64,000 nt of DNA from Progne subis subis. Its lineage: Eukaryota; Chordata; Aves; Passeriformes; Hirundinidae. The position numbers and the translations under genes were made by a program. This document shows, piece by piece, positions 1 to 12,255 of this stretch. The notes under the pieces are model-generated. The model had not been told where the DNA came from, did not search any database, and saw only the letters and a program-made list of their open reading frames with translations. Each line of letters opens with the position of its first letter. Position 1 is the first letter of the stretch. The stretch lies in NCBI GenBank assembly GCA_022316685.1, contig JAKJHU010000005.1, positions 12,502,707 to 12,566,706 of the forward strand, given 5' to 3'.

Positions 1-1646
1 CAAACCTACTGCTGAAACAGTCTAGAAGCAGGCAAACTACTTGATAGTTAAACTTGATTTCAGGGCAAAATGATTCTAAGAGTACGTTCTCATCATATCT
101 TTGAGCTTTCATCCTAGAGGTGATTTTTTTCTGCCTCTTAGCAGTCCATATCTGGTGTAACTCAGACATACTGAGAACAGCCTTTGGCTCCCAGTTGCCT
201 GCCCAGCTCACTGGCCTGCCCTATGCTAGACCTCGGAGAAATTCTGTGCTCTATATTAGCACATGGATGTTAAATGGAGGAATGAGTTCTGGCTAAATTC
301 CTCTGGAGAAGCTGTGCTGTCAGCAGTCCAGTTTTCTCCATTCTCCTGTTCCTGAGGAAATGTCTTTTGGCCATGGGAAAAAGAAGGCCACTTGCAGATC
401 TGCATGGCTCTGCAGATGACATTGTGAGCAGAAGCAGTTCCACCCTCCTCTGGCAAAACTTGCCAGGGCAGTTTATCCTTGCTGTGCCTCTCCCCACTGG
501 GATTGCCCTATTGCAGAGGTGATGCTTGAGTGCAGCACATGTATTTGCTGTGCTCTGATGTGTGGAAGGAAGATAAACTCTTCACTGCTCCTGACCTTTT
601 AATGAAGAACCAGACAGGACTCTTGAGACTTTAGTTTCTTGAGAACTTTATTAATGTGGAGTAGAATTCTTTGATGGAAGAAGCAGCAAGCCCCCCCTGA
701 TATTTCTTACCGACTTCATCCTCATAATCATCAACATCATGATTTTGCTTTATTTTTAAAAATCTGTTCTCTTGAGATTCCCCTGGAAGTGTGAATGCTG
801 GCCTTTTGTATAGTGCTCTTGATTCAACGAATATTTCCTTAGCAGAAGAAAGAAGACTTTCATCTTCAGAGTGTACAAACTTACTTCAGAGAGTACAAAC
901 TAACAATTTTTTGCTGGCCTTTTGTTCTCAAATGCAGGAGTTGAAAGCATGGTCCTGCCATTTTTATCTTCCATTGGATGTGTAAACCTCCTGCAATGCC
1001 ATGACAGCAAAGGTTATTCAGAACTGCCTTCCAATGAGGACGTCTCAGGCTCTTGTCAGTGCAATAATCCAAACTTGCAAGTAGAGCAGCAGTTCTGTAC
1101 CTCTGTGCTAGGGTGAATCATGCTATTGTTTTCTCTTTATGCACTGGACCTTGCAGAGTTCCCTCAAAACTGTCTTTGCTGAACAACTGATCTGAAAAAA
1201 TAGAGGAGGGAATGATGGTCCCTCTCTCCTCATTGTATCTTTTCACAAGGGACTTACTTCAAGAGACACCCCTTAGATTGTTGTCTCAGGATGGTCTATA
1301 GGCTTTTAACCTTTTTTTTCCCTTCCTCCCTTCTGTGTTTCATCTTCTGGGCTAGCAGAAACCTGTGCATCTTTAAAAGAAAACAGAACATCAGGGAAGT
1401 TCTTTATCCCTGGAGTGTTTCCTCATCCCTTCTGTGCACTAACTCTTCATCCATTTTTGCAGCCAGCTTGACTTTTCCTGCTTTCATTGCCTGCCACAGC
1501 AAAAACAAAAGGCCACCTAGGAGGCAGTAGGAATTGAAGCATTGCGCTCAGTGTTTCTGCAAACTCTTCCTTGGCCTTCAAGCACAGCAGCACTAGGAGT
1601 CAGTTCAACACTAGAAGGAATTTGGGGCAGACACACTTCATTAAGC

Positions 1647-1651
<5 letters not shown>

Positions 1652-1690
<39 letters not shown>
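1652..1690. repeat. Poly(T) tract, 39 bases
   Basis: Uninterrupted T run. The flanks show no recognisable retrotransposed gene. It is one of six A/T homopolymer stretches longer than 30 bases in the window. Confidence 0.95.
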
Positions 1691-1691
<1 letters not shown>

Positions 1692-3603
1692 TCCTCATTT
1701 TAGTCTGTGAGGCCATAGAGGCAGCTGGAGCACGTCTTCCTTTCGTTGAACTTCCTCTTTCTTTCCAGCTCCTCTCCTCCTGAAGGCAGAGAATGCTGAC
1801 TCCTGCAACTGCTTGCTCAGAGCTGTCAGCACATTTAACCTGCTGCCCTTGGGCTTCCCAGCTGGGCTGACAGGACCTGGCCATGATCCAAGCAGGGTGA
1901 TGCCTCCAGACTCTTTCTGTCTCCAACACAGGAGCAGTGAACTTTGTTCCAGTTTTTCCTGGCCTTCTCCCAAACAGAGTCAGAAGTCATCTTTTTGAAT
2001 TGCTTTCACATGAGGGGATTGAGTAATTCCAAATGCGTTTGAAAACAATGTTATAATCAATGGTGTTATAAAATATAAGTGTATTAGATACAAAAAATGC
2101 AGTTTCTTGCCACTAAGCTTGGGAAAAGAGGCTTTTGGTCTTTTCAAAGTGTAATACTTATTCAAAAGGTTAAAGTTATTGTGGCAAAAGCTGAAGTCAT
2201 ACTCTGACAACTATGTCTTGTGACTATATTTCTATAGACCTGCTCTTTCTGATGCCCATTGTGAATCTGTAGTTTCATCTGCAACTGGAAACATAAAGTC
2301 ATGGGGACCAAGGTGGGTGGGGCAACCTTACCCAGGATGGGACGGGTCCACGAACTTTTGTGAAAATTACCTTAGTGTGTATTTGTCATTGCCCCGAGGC
2401 AAAGCACCACCTTAATATCCATCTTCCCTGGTGAGCCTGTATGTGAGAGAAAATCTGTAGGCCAAGAAACTCCCTGTACAAGTTAGACAGTCAATTTAGA
2501 TAGCTGATTAACCAGTTAAGTACCTGACTAGAGCTGACTAATTAGTGGTTAATGGTAAGGTTCTGTCAGATTAAACAGATATCTAGTAAGCCTATGGACA
2601 ATTAAGAGTTTGCATGATCGCTGTGATCATTTTTCCCCTGCATTGTTGCAAGAACCCCAGTTAGAGGTAATGTGATAATTTAGGACTATTATGTAAGGCT
2701 GTCTCCTTGCCACTGGACAGTGCTTCAAGCGCTGCTGTAAATTGGGGCAATGTTATTCCTAATGTCTGGTGAAATACGTGATTAAGTAATCATTGATTTT
2801 TGGGGGGGAAACTTTTGTAGCACTCTCCCTAGTTTCATATTGCCTGTCAATTCATTACCCACTGAAGTGCAGATTCGTGCAGGCAGCCAAATGAACAGAA
2901 AACAAGCACAGGAGTTAAAGCTGTGAGAGAAATGTAAACAGAAGGCTCAGAGCTTATTTTCCAGGTTGTTTACAGCCCTGTCTTGGTGCTTGGTAAAACA
3001 GAAATTTTCTTTTGGAGTAGTCTGTGTCAATGCCACCTGAACAGGAGCTTAGCTATGCACATTTTGGGTGCTCTGTGATACAGATAGTCTGAGTCATGTT
3101 GCATATATCAAATATTTTGCTCAGAAGCAGGAAGGCATATGTCCACTCTGGATGTCATCTGGGAAATGCCTGGAAGGCATGTCTGGCAGGCTCATGCCAT
3201 GGTCATTGCAGATTGACACACTCACTCTAGCTTGTAATTGGCAAGAGACAGCTTAAGGCCTTGTGGATTTTGATTTTCCCAAGAGGAATATTACTAATGA
3301 ATTAAGATTGATTTTTGTAATTAGAGTAATTGGATCATCAGTGTTTTCTCTTTTTTTTTTTTTTTTCTTTTTTCCACCCTTTCAAATAATGTTTCATCTT
3401 TATAGAGATATTTCTATATATTTTAGGAGAGATGATGAGTAAAATAGTTTACCTCTATCTGTTATTGTAAGATATTTCTGGTAAGTCACCTGTCACATTT
3501 CCATGTTTGTTGCATCAGCTTATTGCTCATAACTACTTGTTTATTACTCTTCTTGACAAAGCAAGGGTGAAGTGAGATTAATAAAAGGGTTAATATTTAT
3601 TAC

Positions 3604-3635
3604 TTATTTTATTTTATTTTATTTTATTTTATTTA
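3604..3635. repeat. (ATTTT)n microsatellite
   Basis: About six near-perfect ATTTT units are followed by TTTATAAAATAAA. This is a simple repeat with no coding content. Confidence 0.9.
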
Positions 3636-6600
3636 TAAAATAAATACACACCAATATTTATAGTTCAGTTGTTAAATCAAAATTTTAAAAGCCCTTGAGA
3701 ACTTGATCTAGAAATCTCTTAACTGAAACCACATTTGACATTGCATTCAATTCAGACTGAAATGAAATCAGGTGGTTCAGAGAACTGCTAGAAAAGCCAA
3801 AGAAATATATAGTTTACAAGCTGGTAATGTAAATCCATCCCCTTTGCTTTTATTGAGTACATCCATTGTAGTTTAGCCTCCAGAAAATGAGAGATTCAAG
3901 GTTTTTTTACTGTTTCTGAAGCCATCTGAAGTGGGAGAGGGTTTACCATGTTTAATTTTCTCTCTCTGGTTTATTCCACATTTCAGTTTTAGCAAATTGA
4001 GCATCCATTACAGCAGACTGCAATCCTGTTGCACGTCTTCCATGTGGGTACCTAAATCTGTAGGCTGAACGGTTTTCCTCTCCTTCTGTTCATAGAATTT
4101 ATCTTGTTGCAAGTGGTAAGTTTTAGGAAGAGGGCTAGGTAAGTTTTAGGAAGAGGTCACCTTTTGGGGTGACATCCCTCTTCAAATTCAATGTCCACCT
4201 AAGTCAGGACAAGGATACACACAGGTCTTCAGGCTGTAACATAGCACTGTGTGTGCTGTGAAATGGGCTGAGTCTTCAGCTGCAGCTGCAGCTATTCCAG
4301 GTTGGAGTTAGGACACCTTCCTGAGGATATGAACTGAAGGGGTGTCTCTTACTAACCTCTCTTACTATCCTCTCACTGACTTGCAAAGCTCCTGAGCTCA
4401 GGTGTAGCTTTTGTGGGCTGGGAAGCCCTCCTGTTGGCCAAGCTGCCAGCCCTGAGCACGCCTCTGGGCTGCCATGGTGTGACCACTACAACCTCACAGG
4501 GGGAAATATGAGGGCACTGCTCTTCATGAGATCCCAGCTGCAGTCTGTGTGAGAGGCTTATTGAGGGGAGGGGGCTCTGGTTCCCAGGGACAGCCCCTGA
4601 AGAGTCATGCTGGGCCATCCAGTATGGTGCATATTTATCGGCTCTATCTGAGTGGTACACATTTATCCAGCTCCTTCTCCTAATTCACCCCTGTTTAAAA
4701 AGGAGAGATAGTTTTGCCACAGTGCACCTGCACAACATTGAAAAGAATCACTTGTTTCGCTCGAGTGCAGAGATTAGCAGGTTATGCCCTTCTGCAATGT
4801 TAGTTTTGAAACAGTTGAGTACACTTGAATGGATATAAAAATCCTAATGCCTTTTCACAGAGTTAACTAATCTCACTCGAGTTGGGCTTTCTTAGGAGAA
4901 ACAAACTCAGGTTAAGTGTCTAAGAATTGTTTCTGCAGTGACTGTGATTTTTTACGTATCTTTCATTACACAGGGACCAATAAATTATATTCTTTAACTA
5001 GAATGGGACAGAAGTCAATGTTGCTTTTGAACACTGGGTGCTGGCTCAAAACTGCTTATCCAGTTTCTGGAAACTAAACAGATGTTTGAGTTAAAGTCAC
5101 TGAGAAAGGTTAGCTGAAATCCATTTCAGCTCCTTTGGCGCAAAGCACACGGGAGGAAACGTTGCCTTGCCAGTTAATTAATGCTTCTCCTCTTGCTCCA
5201 GGTACTGTGTCTGATTCAAAGCTGGGCAGTTCTTCCCCAAACCCAAGGCACACATGAAATTAAGAAAGGACAGGAAAAAGGCCACGTCACAGTACTTACT
5301 GTGATATGGTTTGTTATTCCCTTTCTTGCTTGTTCTGTATTTGAGGCTCAGTGTTAATTTAATTGTATAACTCAAGGTGTTTCCTCTGCTTGTTTGTACT
5401 AGCTATGATTTCTAAACATCCTTGAAATTATTGGCCATAACATCTCTCCACATCATGATATTACTTCAACTTGAGCTACTTATAGAAAGTGCTTCTTTCT
5501 ACTTTTGAACAGAAATGGCTGGGAGCCAGAAAAATATGTATTTGTTTGCCTTTCTATTTTTGGTTTGAAATTGCTGGAAGCCAGTAGGTGGGTTTTTATT
5601 TTCTTCTTTAAGATTTTATTTTCAAACTAAATATTATGTATGAGGAGTGGCACATATCTTAAATAACTGGTTCTAGTAACAGGAAAATGTTCTTGTTAGA
5701 AATTCTTCTGAAGTGTGGCTCTATTTCTGGAAATCCTTTCTGGCTTGCTTCGGCAGAGTTTTCTATCCTCTCCCATTTTCCTCCATGATTCTTTCGCATG
5801 CACAGGGGTGAGTTTTGTAGGAACTTTGCTGGTGCCAAAAATATTGGTACACTGCGCCAATTAATCATCTGCCCGTTCTACCAACCAAAGAAAATCACTC
5901 AGGGAGCTGACAATCGCTTGTGTTAACCAAATGAAATCACCTAATCTGACACCTAAATGGATACCTACTAACCTGGTGTGTCTCTGGAAAATAGAACTCT
6001 ACGTCTGCTGTTGGACTGCACAGATTTCGGTGTCCAGAAAGGAAAATTTCAATCCATTATAGAATGAGAATTGTAGTATGAGGTCTCATCCCATACAGGA
6101 GAACCATTTACTTAATTTTTACTCCCAGAAAATGCTGGGAATTACTTTACCAAATCAGGAATCTAAATCCTATAGATTTCTTTCAGACTAAAGTCCAAAA
6201 TGAACAAAAATATCCACTCCCAATTTTATTTATTTATCCTCTCTCTTGCATTTCCTCTTAAAACCCCAAAAACCTCCAATCCCACCCAACTCCAAAACCT
6301 ATCACAACCAAGTAAAAACCAACCCTCTGGCCACATCCATGAGCTTTGTTCTGTTTATCTCATAAAAATAAGCTTGGATAGTTTTGAGTCAATGTTACTT
6401 ACTGCTTCTTGATTTCTAAATCAATAAAATCCGTTCACATAACATAGGATTGTCTTCGGAAAAAAAAAAAAAAATTCTTTAGAGGCTGGAAGAAGTTGGA
6501 GGGTAGAGTTAGAAGGACAAAATGTTTTAAAGTATTTTTTTACTCTACTGCCAAGACTTATTCTTATATTCAGAAAATATAATACAGAGCTTTAGTACAC

Positions 6601-7429
6601 AATTTTTTCTCTTTTCACAGCTTTTCCATTGAGCTTTGAAACCATTCATGGAAGCTGATGGCACTATTCTTGTAAGTATAATTGTAGTTATGCCAGAGTT
6701 ACTGATCATTTAAAGAGGTCATATGTTATATCCTTGTTGTCACAAAGACCATGAACAGCATAAAAGAATAGCACATGTCAACAGCTTCAGTATCTTTCTT
6801 ATAGACCAGACCAAGTAGAGAGGTTGCCCCGGTTCTGCTAAAAGGATAAAACGAAATCTACTGCATGTGCCTGATGCTAGGGGTGCCCTCACTTTCAAGT
6901 CCTACCCCTCAATGGATGAGATAGCTGAAACCTATGATACATGAGCTTAGCAAAGGATTTTCTTAGCCCCATAGTCTAATCCTTGGGAAGTTTAAAGAAA
7001 ACACAGCTCTGTAGAATATAACTGTTGATCATAGCTGCCTTTGGTGCCTTCATGCATTGTGAATAGAACTTTGAGGCATGAAGCCTGTTTTTTCAGTATT
7101 AGCCCAATACCCCTGCTTTTCCATGTAGACTTTTTTTCCTTTCCCCTGAAATAACCTCATATACCTATTTCATCCCATTTTTATTCCTGTGGAGTTTGCA
7201 GGCTGCCCCTGACACAGGACTCTTGGAGCCTTTCATCCAGCTTCCTCTGATTAGGAAGAGTCAAAAGTCCTTTAACTGGTGTTTGGGAGGGACACCAGTT
7301 GTTTCTCTGTTGGAGAGCAGCCAACAGAGCCACCAGTTTTGCAGCAGAGCATGAAGAAGGAGTGAAATAAAGGGGCCTGTGTTGAAACTGTGGGGCTGTA
7401 GGAGTCTTAGACACAGAAGTTTCTAAGAA

Positions 7430-8612
7430 GTTTCCCCAGAAGATGTAGAAACAGCTGTCCCTGCTAGGACAGAGGCTTCCACACAGAGTGGCTGCAGCCC
7501 TTTGAGACTTCAGGGGGTGTCAGGGAACTCTTCCTGAGGCCAAGGGCAACATCTCTCAGCCCTGCAGGCCATCTTGGAGGAGATGTGCTGGCATGTGGAG
7601 GAGGTTCTGGAGGAAGTGTGAAAACTGTGCAGCATCAGAGAAAGTGGAAGGGAGACAGAGATAGGGTCTTTGAGGGACAACAGCGTGAAGACCATCAATC
7701 CCCAGCTGCAATGGAGAAGCAGACAGTGTCTATGCTTGCTATCAAAGTAAGCAGAACCTCTGGAGAATTGGAAGGATGGAAGCTGATGACCTCTTGTATC
7801 AAGAGGAAGCTCCCGCCTCATCTCAGAACAGGTTGACTGTCCTCATAATTGAAGAGGAGCCAGATGTGTCGCCTAGTAAAGGAAGTGTTTCACTTAACTG
7901 TAAACCATGCAGGTCTACCGGGAAGAAATGGTGAGAGCCTGCACTGGGTACTCCCTGCTGTGAGGGACGAAGGACACTTCTGTAGGCCTGATCACAAGTT
8001 CTTTCTTGACAGATGTTTGCTGCCTGGGAGGGGCCAGGACCCAGGATGTTGTGCAGACTGCCAAAGCCTGTCCAGCCCTCTGACTTCTATCCTGTTGTTA
8101 TTCCATCTGAGCGCAAATGATGCTTCTAGGGGTAACCAGTACACACTGAGGGCCATGGAGCTGGAAAAGAGCTTTTCAGAGAGGGACCTGGGAATCTTAG
8201 TGGACAGCATGGGCCAGCAATGTGCCCATGTTGCAAAGAAGGTAAATGCTATCTTTGGCTACATTAGACAGCAGGTCAAGGGAGGTCATAATTCATTCAG
8301 TGCTGCTGAGGCCACCCCTGGAATGACTTCTCAGTATAAGAGACATATGATATACTGAAGGGGCCAATGAAGGGCCAGAAGAATAATTAAGGGACTGTAG
8401 CATCTAAGATATTAGGAAAGGCTAATTGAACTGGGATTGTTTAGCTTGGACAACAGGCTCAGGGGAGCTCTTACCCACGTGCATAAATATCTGAAGGGAG
8501 GATGCAAAGAAGAGGACATGGTTTAGTGGCCAACATGAGGGTAGTGCTAAATTGATGGTGGGACTTGGTGATTTTAAAGCTCTTTTCCAACCTTAAGGAT
8601 TCTATGATTCTT
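7430..8612 (+). mobile_element. CR1 LINE, internally deleted (ORF1-like part joined to 3' end of ORF2)
   Basis: The right part (about 8130-8360) translates to residues typical of the CR1 reverse-transcriptase C-terminus, including a DLGILVDS block followed by QQCAHVAKKVNAIFGYIR. After 8360 comes the CR1 3' region, ending in GGATTCTATGATTCTTA. The left part (about 7900-8125) resembles the CR1 ORF1 region, with CCCTGCTGTGAGGGACGAAGGACAC and GTTTGCTGCCTGGGAGG-like segments. The two join near 8125, so most of ORF2 is missing. A 169-codon frame (7849-8358) crosses the join by chance, and I do not consider it a gene. The left boundary is approximate. Confidence 0.7.
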
Positions 8613-8632
8613 AGGCATGACTTAGGATGACT

Positions 8633-8794
8633 GGGCACTGTCACAGGTTACCCAGAGAGAGTGGGGTGTCTCCATGCTTGGTGAAATGCAAAAGCCATCT
8701 GGAAATAGTCCTGGAAAACCAGTTGCAGGTGGGGAGTGGATTTCGATGACCTCTTGAAGTCCCTTCAGTCTTAACCATACTGTGATTCTGTAGA
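8633..8794 (+). mobile_element. CR1 LINE 3' fragment
   Basis: This is a second CR1 3' end directly after the first. It shows the degraded series CAGGTTACCCAGAGAG, CATCTGGAAATAGTCCTGG, GATGACCTCTTGAAGTCCC and the tail ACTGTGATTCTGTAG. It diverges more from the CR1 consensus than the upstream copy and comes from a different part of the family. Confidence 0.75.
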
Positions 8795-11700
8795 AAAATA
8801 GGACATCTAAACTGACAGAAGCTTCTGCTGAAGTTGTCACTTCTCTCACATGATTTTGCTTATCACTGCAGCCTGCCTGGCACAAAAGTGGCTATGAACA
8901 ACGTGCAGTTGAACAGGTTCCTTTGCAACTCAGTCATGGTGTGTTTGCCAAGTGGAGGAGTAATAGATAGCAAGTTTGAAGTCTGTGTTGTTCTGAAGGA
9001 TTGCCATTCCATCCTGTTCAGTCCTTAGCAAACCAAGGCCTACCAAAATAATTAAAATTATAACTCCCAGTTACCCGTTGTGCACAAAAGTGTATGTTTT
9101 GCTGTTATCCCAGAGCTTTATTAGAGCTACTGCTCTCTGATTTCCCTTGGTAAGAAGAAATAGAAATACATCTGTTGTTCTTGGTTTGTTTTTCTGTTGA
9201 ACCTGTGATAATGAAATAAATCACTTCCCATTAGGAAACTGAAAATTATAGAAAAACATCCACCATTGCTAAAAGCAAAATCCTGGCATTTGGTTTAGTT
9301 TCAGATTGGTTTAGTGTCTGTATCTGCTAGTTACAGTACATTCACATCTGAAACTGCTGTTATATCCCAGGTTTTATTGGTAACAACTCTGCCTTCGACA
9401 GTTTCTTCTTTGTTCTGCACTGGTAAGAATCACTAGAAGAGTGAAACTTGAAAGTATCTCTTAATCAATGTTTTCCCAGGTCCACTGACAAAAAGCACTT
9501 TTTTAATAAGAATTTTCAGAGAAGGAAACTTTAATTTACTTCTTGAAAAAAGGTTTGCCCCTGGAGACTTGCTAATGTGTTGTATTCTCATGGAAAATTG
9601 AATACAAACTGTGCTGGTGAGGCATTTTATGAATTTTGTGGTAGATTAATTTAAATATAGGTTTTCTATTGGTTTGAGATGAAAACAGTTTTACTGAAAA
9701 CGGCTTGTTTATTTCATAAAGTATCTATCTGACTCCAAACACTGTGCTTTGGAGAAAGAGATTGTTTTTATTTGTTTATAGATCAACAAAATTTGAGAAG
9801 GCAATTTTGTGAATCATGCCACATTTTATTGTTGCAGTTGGGGATAAGAGCTTTCTCTTGTGTGGAGCAGAACACATATTTTTTTAATAGGATAAAGCTG
9901 GGTTTCTGAACAGCACTAAAACACAAACAGAAGTTGCAGAACTCCACACTTAGTGCTAATTTGTTGAAAATTTACCTCAATTTTCAGGAACACTAGGAAA
10001 AATAATGAGAAATGTACCTTAATTTAAAAAAAAAAAAAAAAAAAATCATTCAACACTTATTTTGTTAGAGATTTACCACTGATTTTATCCAGGCAAACTA
10101 ATTACAGTTCTGGCTGGAGAAACTGCTCCTACTTCCACCGTTAATTTCCCAACTCCTCCCACAATATATGAAGAAAAGAGGTTTGGTTCATCACCCCTAT
10201 CAACTTCCAGCAGGATACCATTGCTGCCACAGAATAATGCACATAAATTTGTAAATTCTTTTAGCTTGCCCAAGCTCTTACTAGGTGATCCATTTTTGCC
10301 TCAGTCTGATATAAAGTGAGCCCCAATGGATGACTTACACAACATGGATATTAGTTCTTTCTTGACAGATGAGCAATAGACGATGTTATTTCTCTTTCGG
10401 TCATCAACAAGCTTAGTGGAAAGATTGCTTCCTCCTCAGCTGTGTAGGGAGAACCACATCCTGTCTCAGTATCACTCTTCTTTTTGTATGACTTTATACT
10501 AGTTACAGATGAAATGACCCCAGTATAATGTCATGGCAAATGTGTTTTGCTTTACTACATAGTTTTTGGGCCAGGAGACCTGATTAATATTTGTTTTTCT
10601 TAATATCATTTTTGATAGCTCAGAAGGAAAGTAATTCGTTTGTGTGACCCACTGATTCCCTGAGGCCATATATTATTTTCAGTGTGCTAAATAGGGTGCT
10701 AAGTTTCTTTGGAATGAAGACATGAAGGGTGGCTTATAAAGGACAGGGAAATAGCAGTCTCTAATAGAGTTGATGTGTTTTCTTTTTGCTTTTCTTTGTG
10801 TGTTGTCATGGAGAATAGTCTGAGAGAGAGGCAGAGGTAGAATTAAACAAAAAAAAAAAAAAAAAAAAAAAAAAAGGAAAAAGGAAAAGAGAATACTCAG
10901 TGAATAAGCAGGAGTCTGGGATTATTCATGCCTGGCAAAGCCTCCCACAAGAGTGTTGTTCAGGTTATGTCAAATAGGCACTAGATAAGCATAGGGCTGC
11001 GATACATGGCTCTGTGCTCTGTGGTGCACGCTGCAGAGATCCCCTCTTCAGAAAGTTGTAGCTCTTCTAAATGCTGATGGCAGTGGTCTCTTCTATCATT
11101 GTTTGCAGACAGTCTAGCTTTACTCTTCTTTAACTTGTCTATGAGAAGAGCCAAATAAATTTTTCCAGAGTGATGTGAAATGGGGTTTTCTTTTCCTGGG
11201 AAGCTGTCTGGTGATGCGGAGAGGCTACATTAGGGATGTTCATAGCGTAGCTCTGCAGCGGATCAGGTAGCTACCGGCTTTGCATAGCAACGTTGTGGCC
11301 AGCATATTAAATCATACGTCACTTTACCCAGCATTTGTCATCCGGAGGCTTCAAACCCTTCCTAAAAATAGAAAAATTGCATGCTTTATTTCCCACACTA
11401 GAGAAGGAAAGGTTGAGGTAAAGAGAAGTCAAGTACGTTGTCCATAACCACACAACCAACCAGCCTATCTGGGGAGAATTTACTCCAAAAGCCATAGCTT
11501 CCATTTTCAATAACCTCCTTTTTTGTTCTGTGGTCTTCTCTTTTAGTTTCATTTTCTATATGTTTATGCAGGATTAACTATGTAGACTGCAAATGCATAA
11601 ATGAATTAAATTGTGTTATTTTTGCAATGACTAAAATTTCCATATATTTTGCGTAATTTTTTTTCTTAAGAAATATTATGAAACTATTTCTTAGGGAAAA

Positions 11701-12218
11701 AAGTACATGTTCTGCATTAAATAAAATGCAAAGGTGAAGATCAAGATTTTTTTCTTTTTCAGGATTTCTTAGAATGAGCTAAATGACCCTCAGTCATCTG
11801 GCATGTATTTTAATCTCCTCATGTTTGTAATTCGTCCTTGTGGAGCCTAGTGAAGCTTTAAAATGCTGGAGTTTTTACTTCTATTTTTTAACTTCAAAAC
11901 ACAAAATACAATTCAGGCAAACACAGCGAAGTAGAAGCTGCCTGTGGATGTGAAACAGGAAGCAGTAGTAGATAGACACATGTGTAATAGGGTTGTGCTT
12001 GCTCTTGCTCAATTAGATATACATCAATTTTAATTAGCACGTTTTTTGCTTCAGCTGCTAACATCCCCTCAGCAGTGAGTGGGTTATGTGTTTCCATCCT
12101 GCATATACCACCAGCATCACCACCACGTCCTTCTCTAGCTTCCCCCTCCCCTTTCTACACAAATGTTGCAACACAGTCTGAAATTTCCTCTTTTCTTTCC
12201 TTCCTGCATTTCTTACAG
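8795..12218. other. Non-coding region upstream of the linker exon
   Basis: No coding exon is recognised. It contains A runs at 10026-10045 and 10849-10875. The last 40 bases before 12219 form a strong polypyrimidine tract and AG acceptor. It is most likely intron of the transcript that enters the 12219 exon. Confidence 0.5.
10849..10875. repeat. Poly(A) tract, 27 bases
   Basis: Uninterrupted A run followed by GGAAAAAGGAAAAG. No target-site duplication or upstream gene copy was seen. Confidence 0.95.
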
Positions 12219-12255
12219 GTTCCTTTGCGTCAGAAGGCAAAAAAGAAAAGTCAAG
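12219..12255 (+). CDS. IPCEF1: IPCEF1 exon a: basic linker, junction exon for CNKSR3 read-through
   Basis: The 37-bp exon lies between a strong pyrimidine tract ending in TTACAG and the donor GTAATG. It encodes [12 protein letters not shown], with the last G shared with the next exon. The same VPLRQK basic linker precedes MSRRR in human IPCEF1 and in the related CNK2 scaffold. It begins in phase 0 and has no ATG, so an upstream exon must supply the start. Alternatively, translation begins at the ATG in the next exon. Confidence 0.9.

Larger units (their letters stand above)
1..7429. other. Non-coding flank upstream of the first IPCEF1 exon in the window
   Basis: No open frame here resembles a known protein, and I could not find the short 5' IPCEF1 exon known in human or any CNKSR3 exon. 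The stretch is AT-rich and holds a 39-base T run (1652-1690), an ATTTT pentamer array (about 3604-3635), a T-rich run near 3350 and an A run at 6460-6474. A short tandem duplication of a GTAAGTTTTAGGAAGAGG unit lies at about 4114-4157. By synteny it is probably intronic to a CNKSR3-IPCEF1 read-through, or lies between those two genes. That placement is inference. Confidence 0.5.

Noticed and set aside
7849..8358. 169-codon open frame, the longest in the window
   Set aside because: Its second half is the CR1 reverse-transcriptase C-terminus and its first half is CR1 ORF1-like sequence in no consistent frame. It is a repeat-derived chance frame.
11077..11112. ADGSGLF-like translation considered as the missing 5' IPCEF1 exon (DGSAL in human)
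   Set aside because: No upstream ATG in frame matching the human start and no GT donor at the right place and phase.
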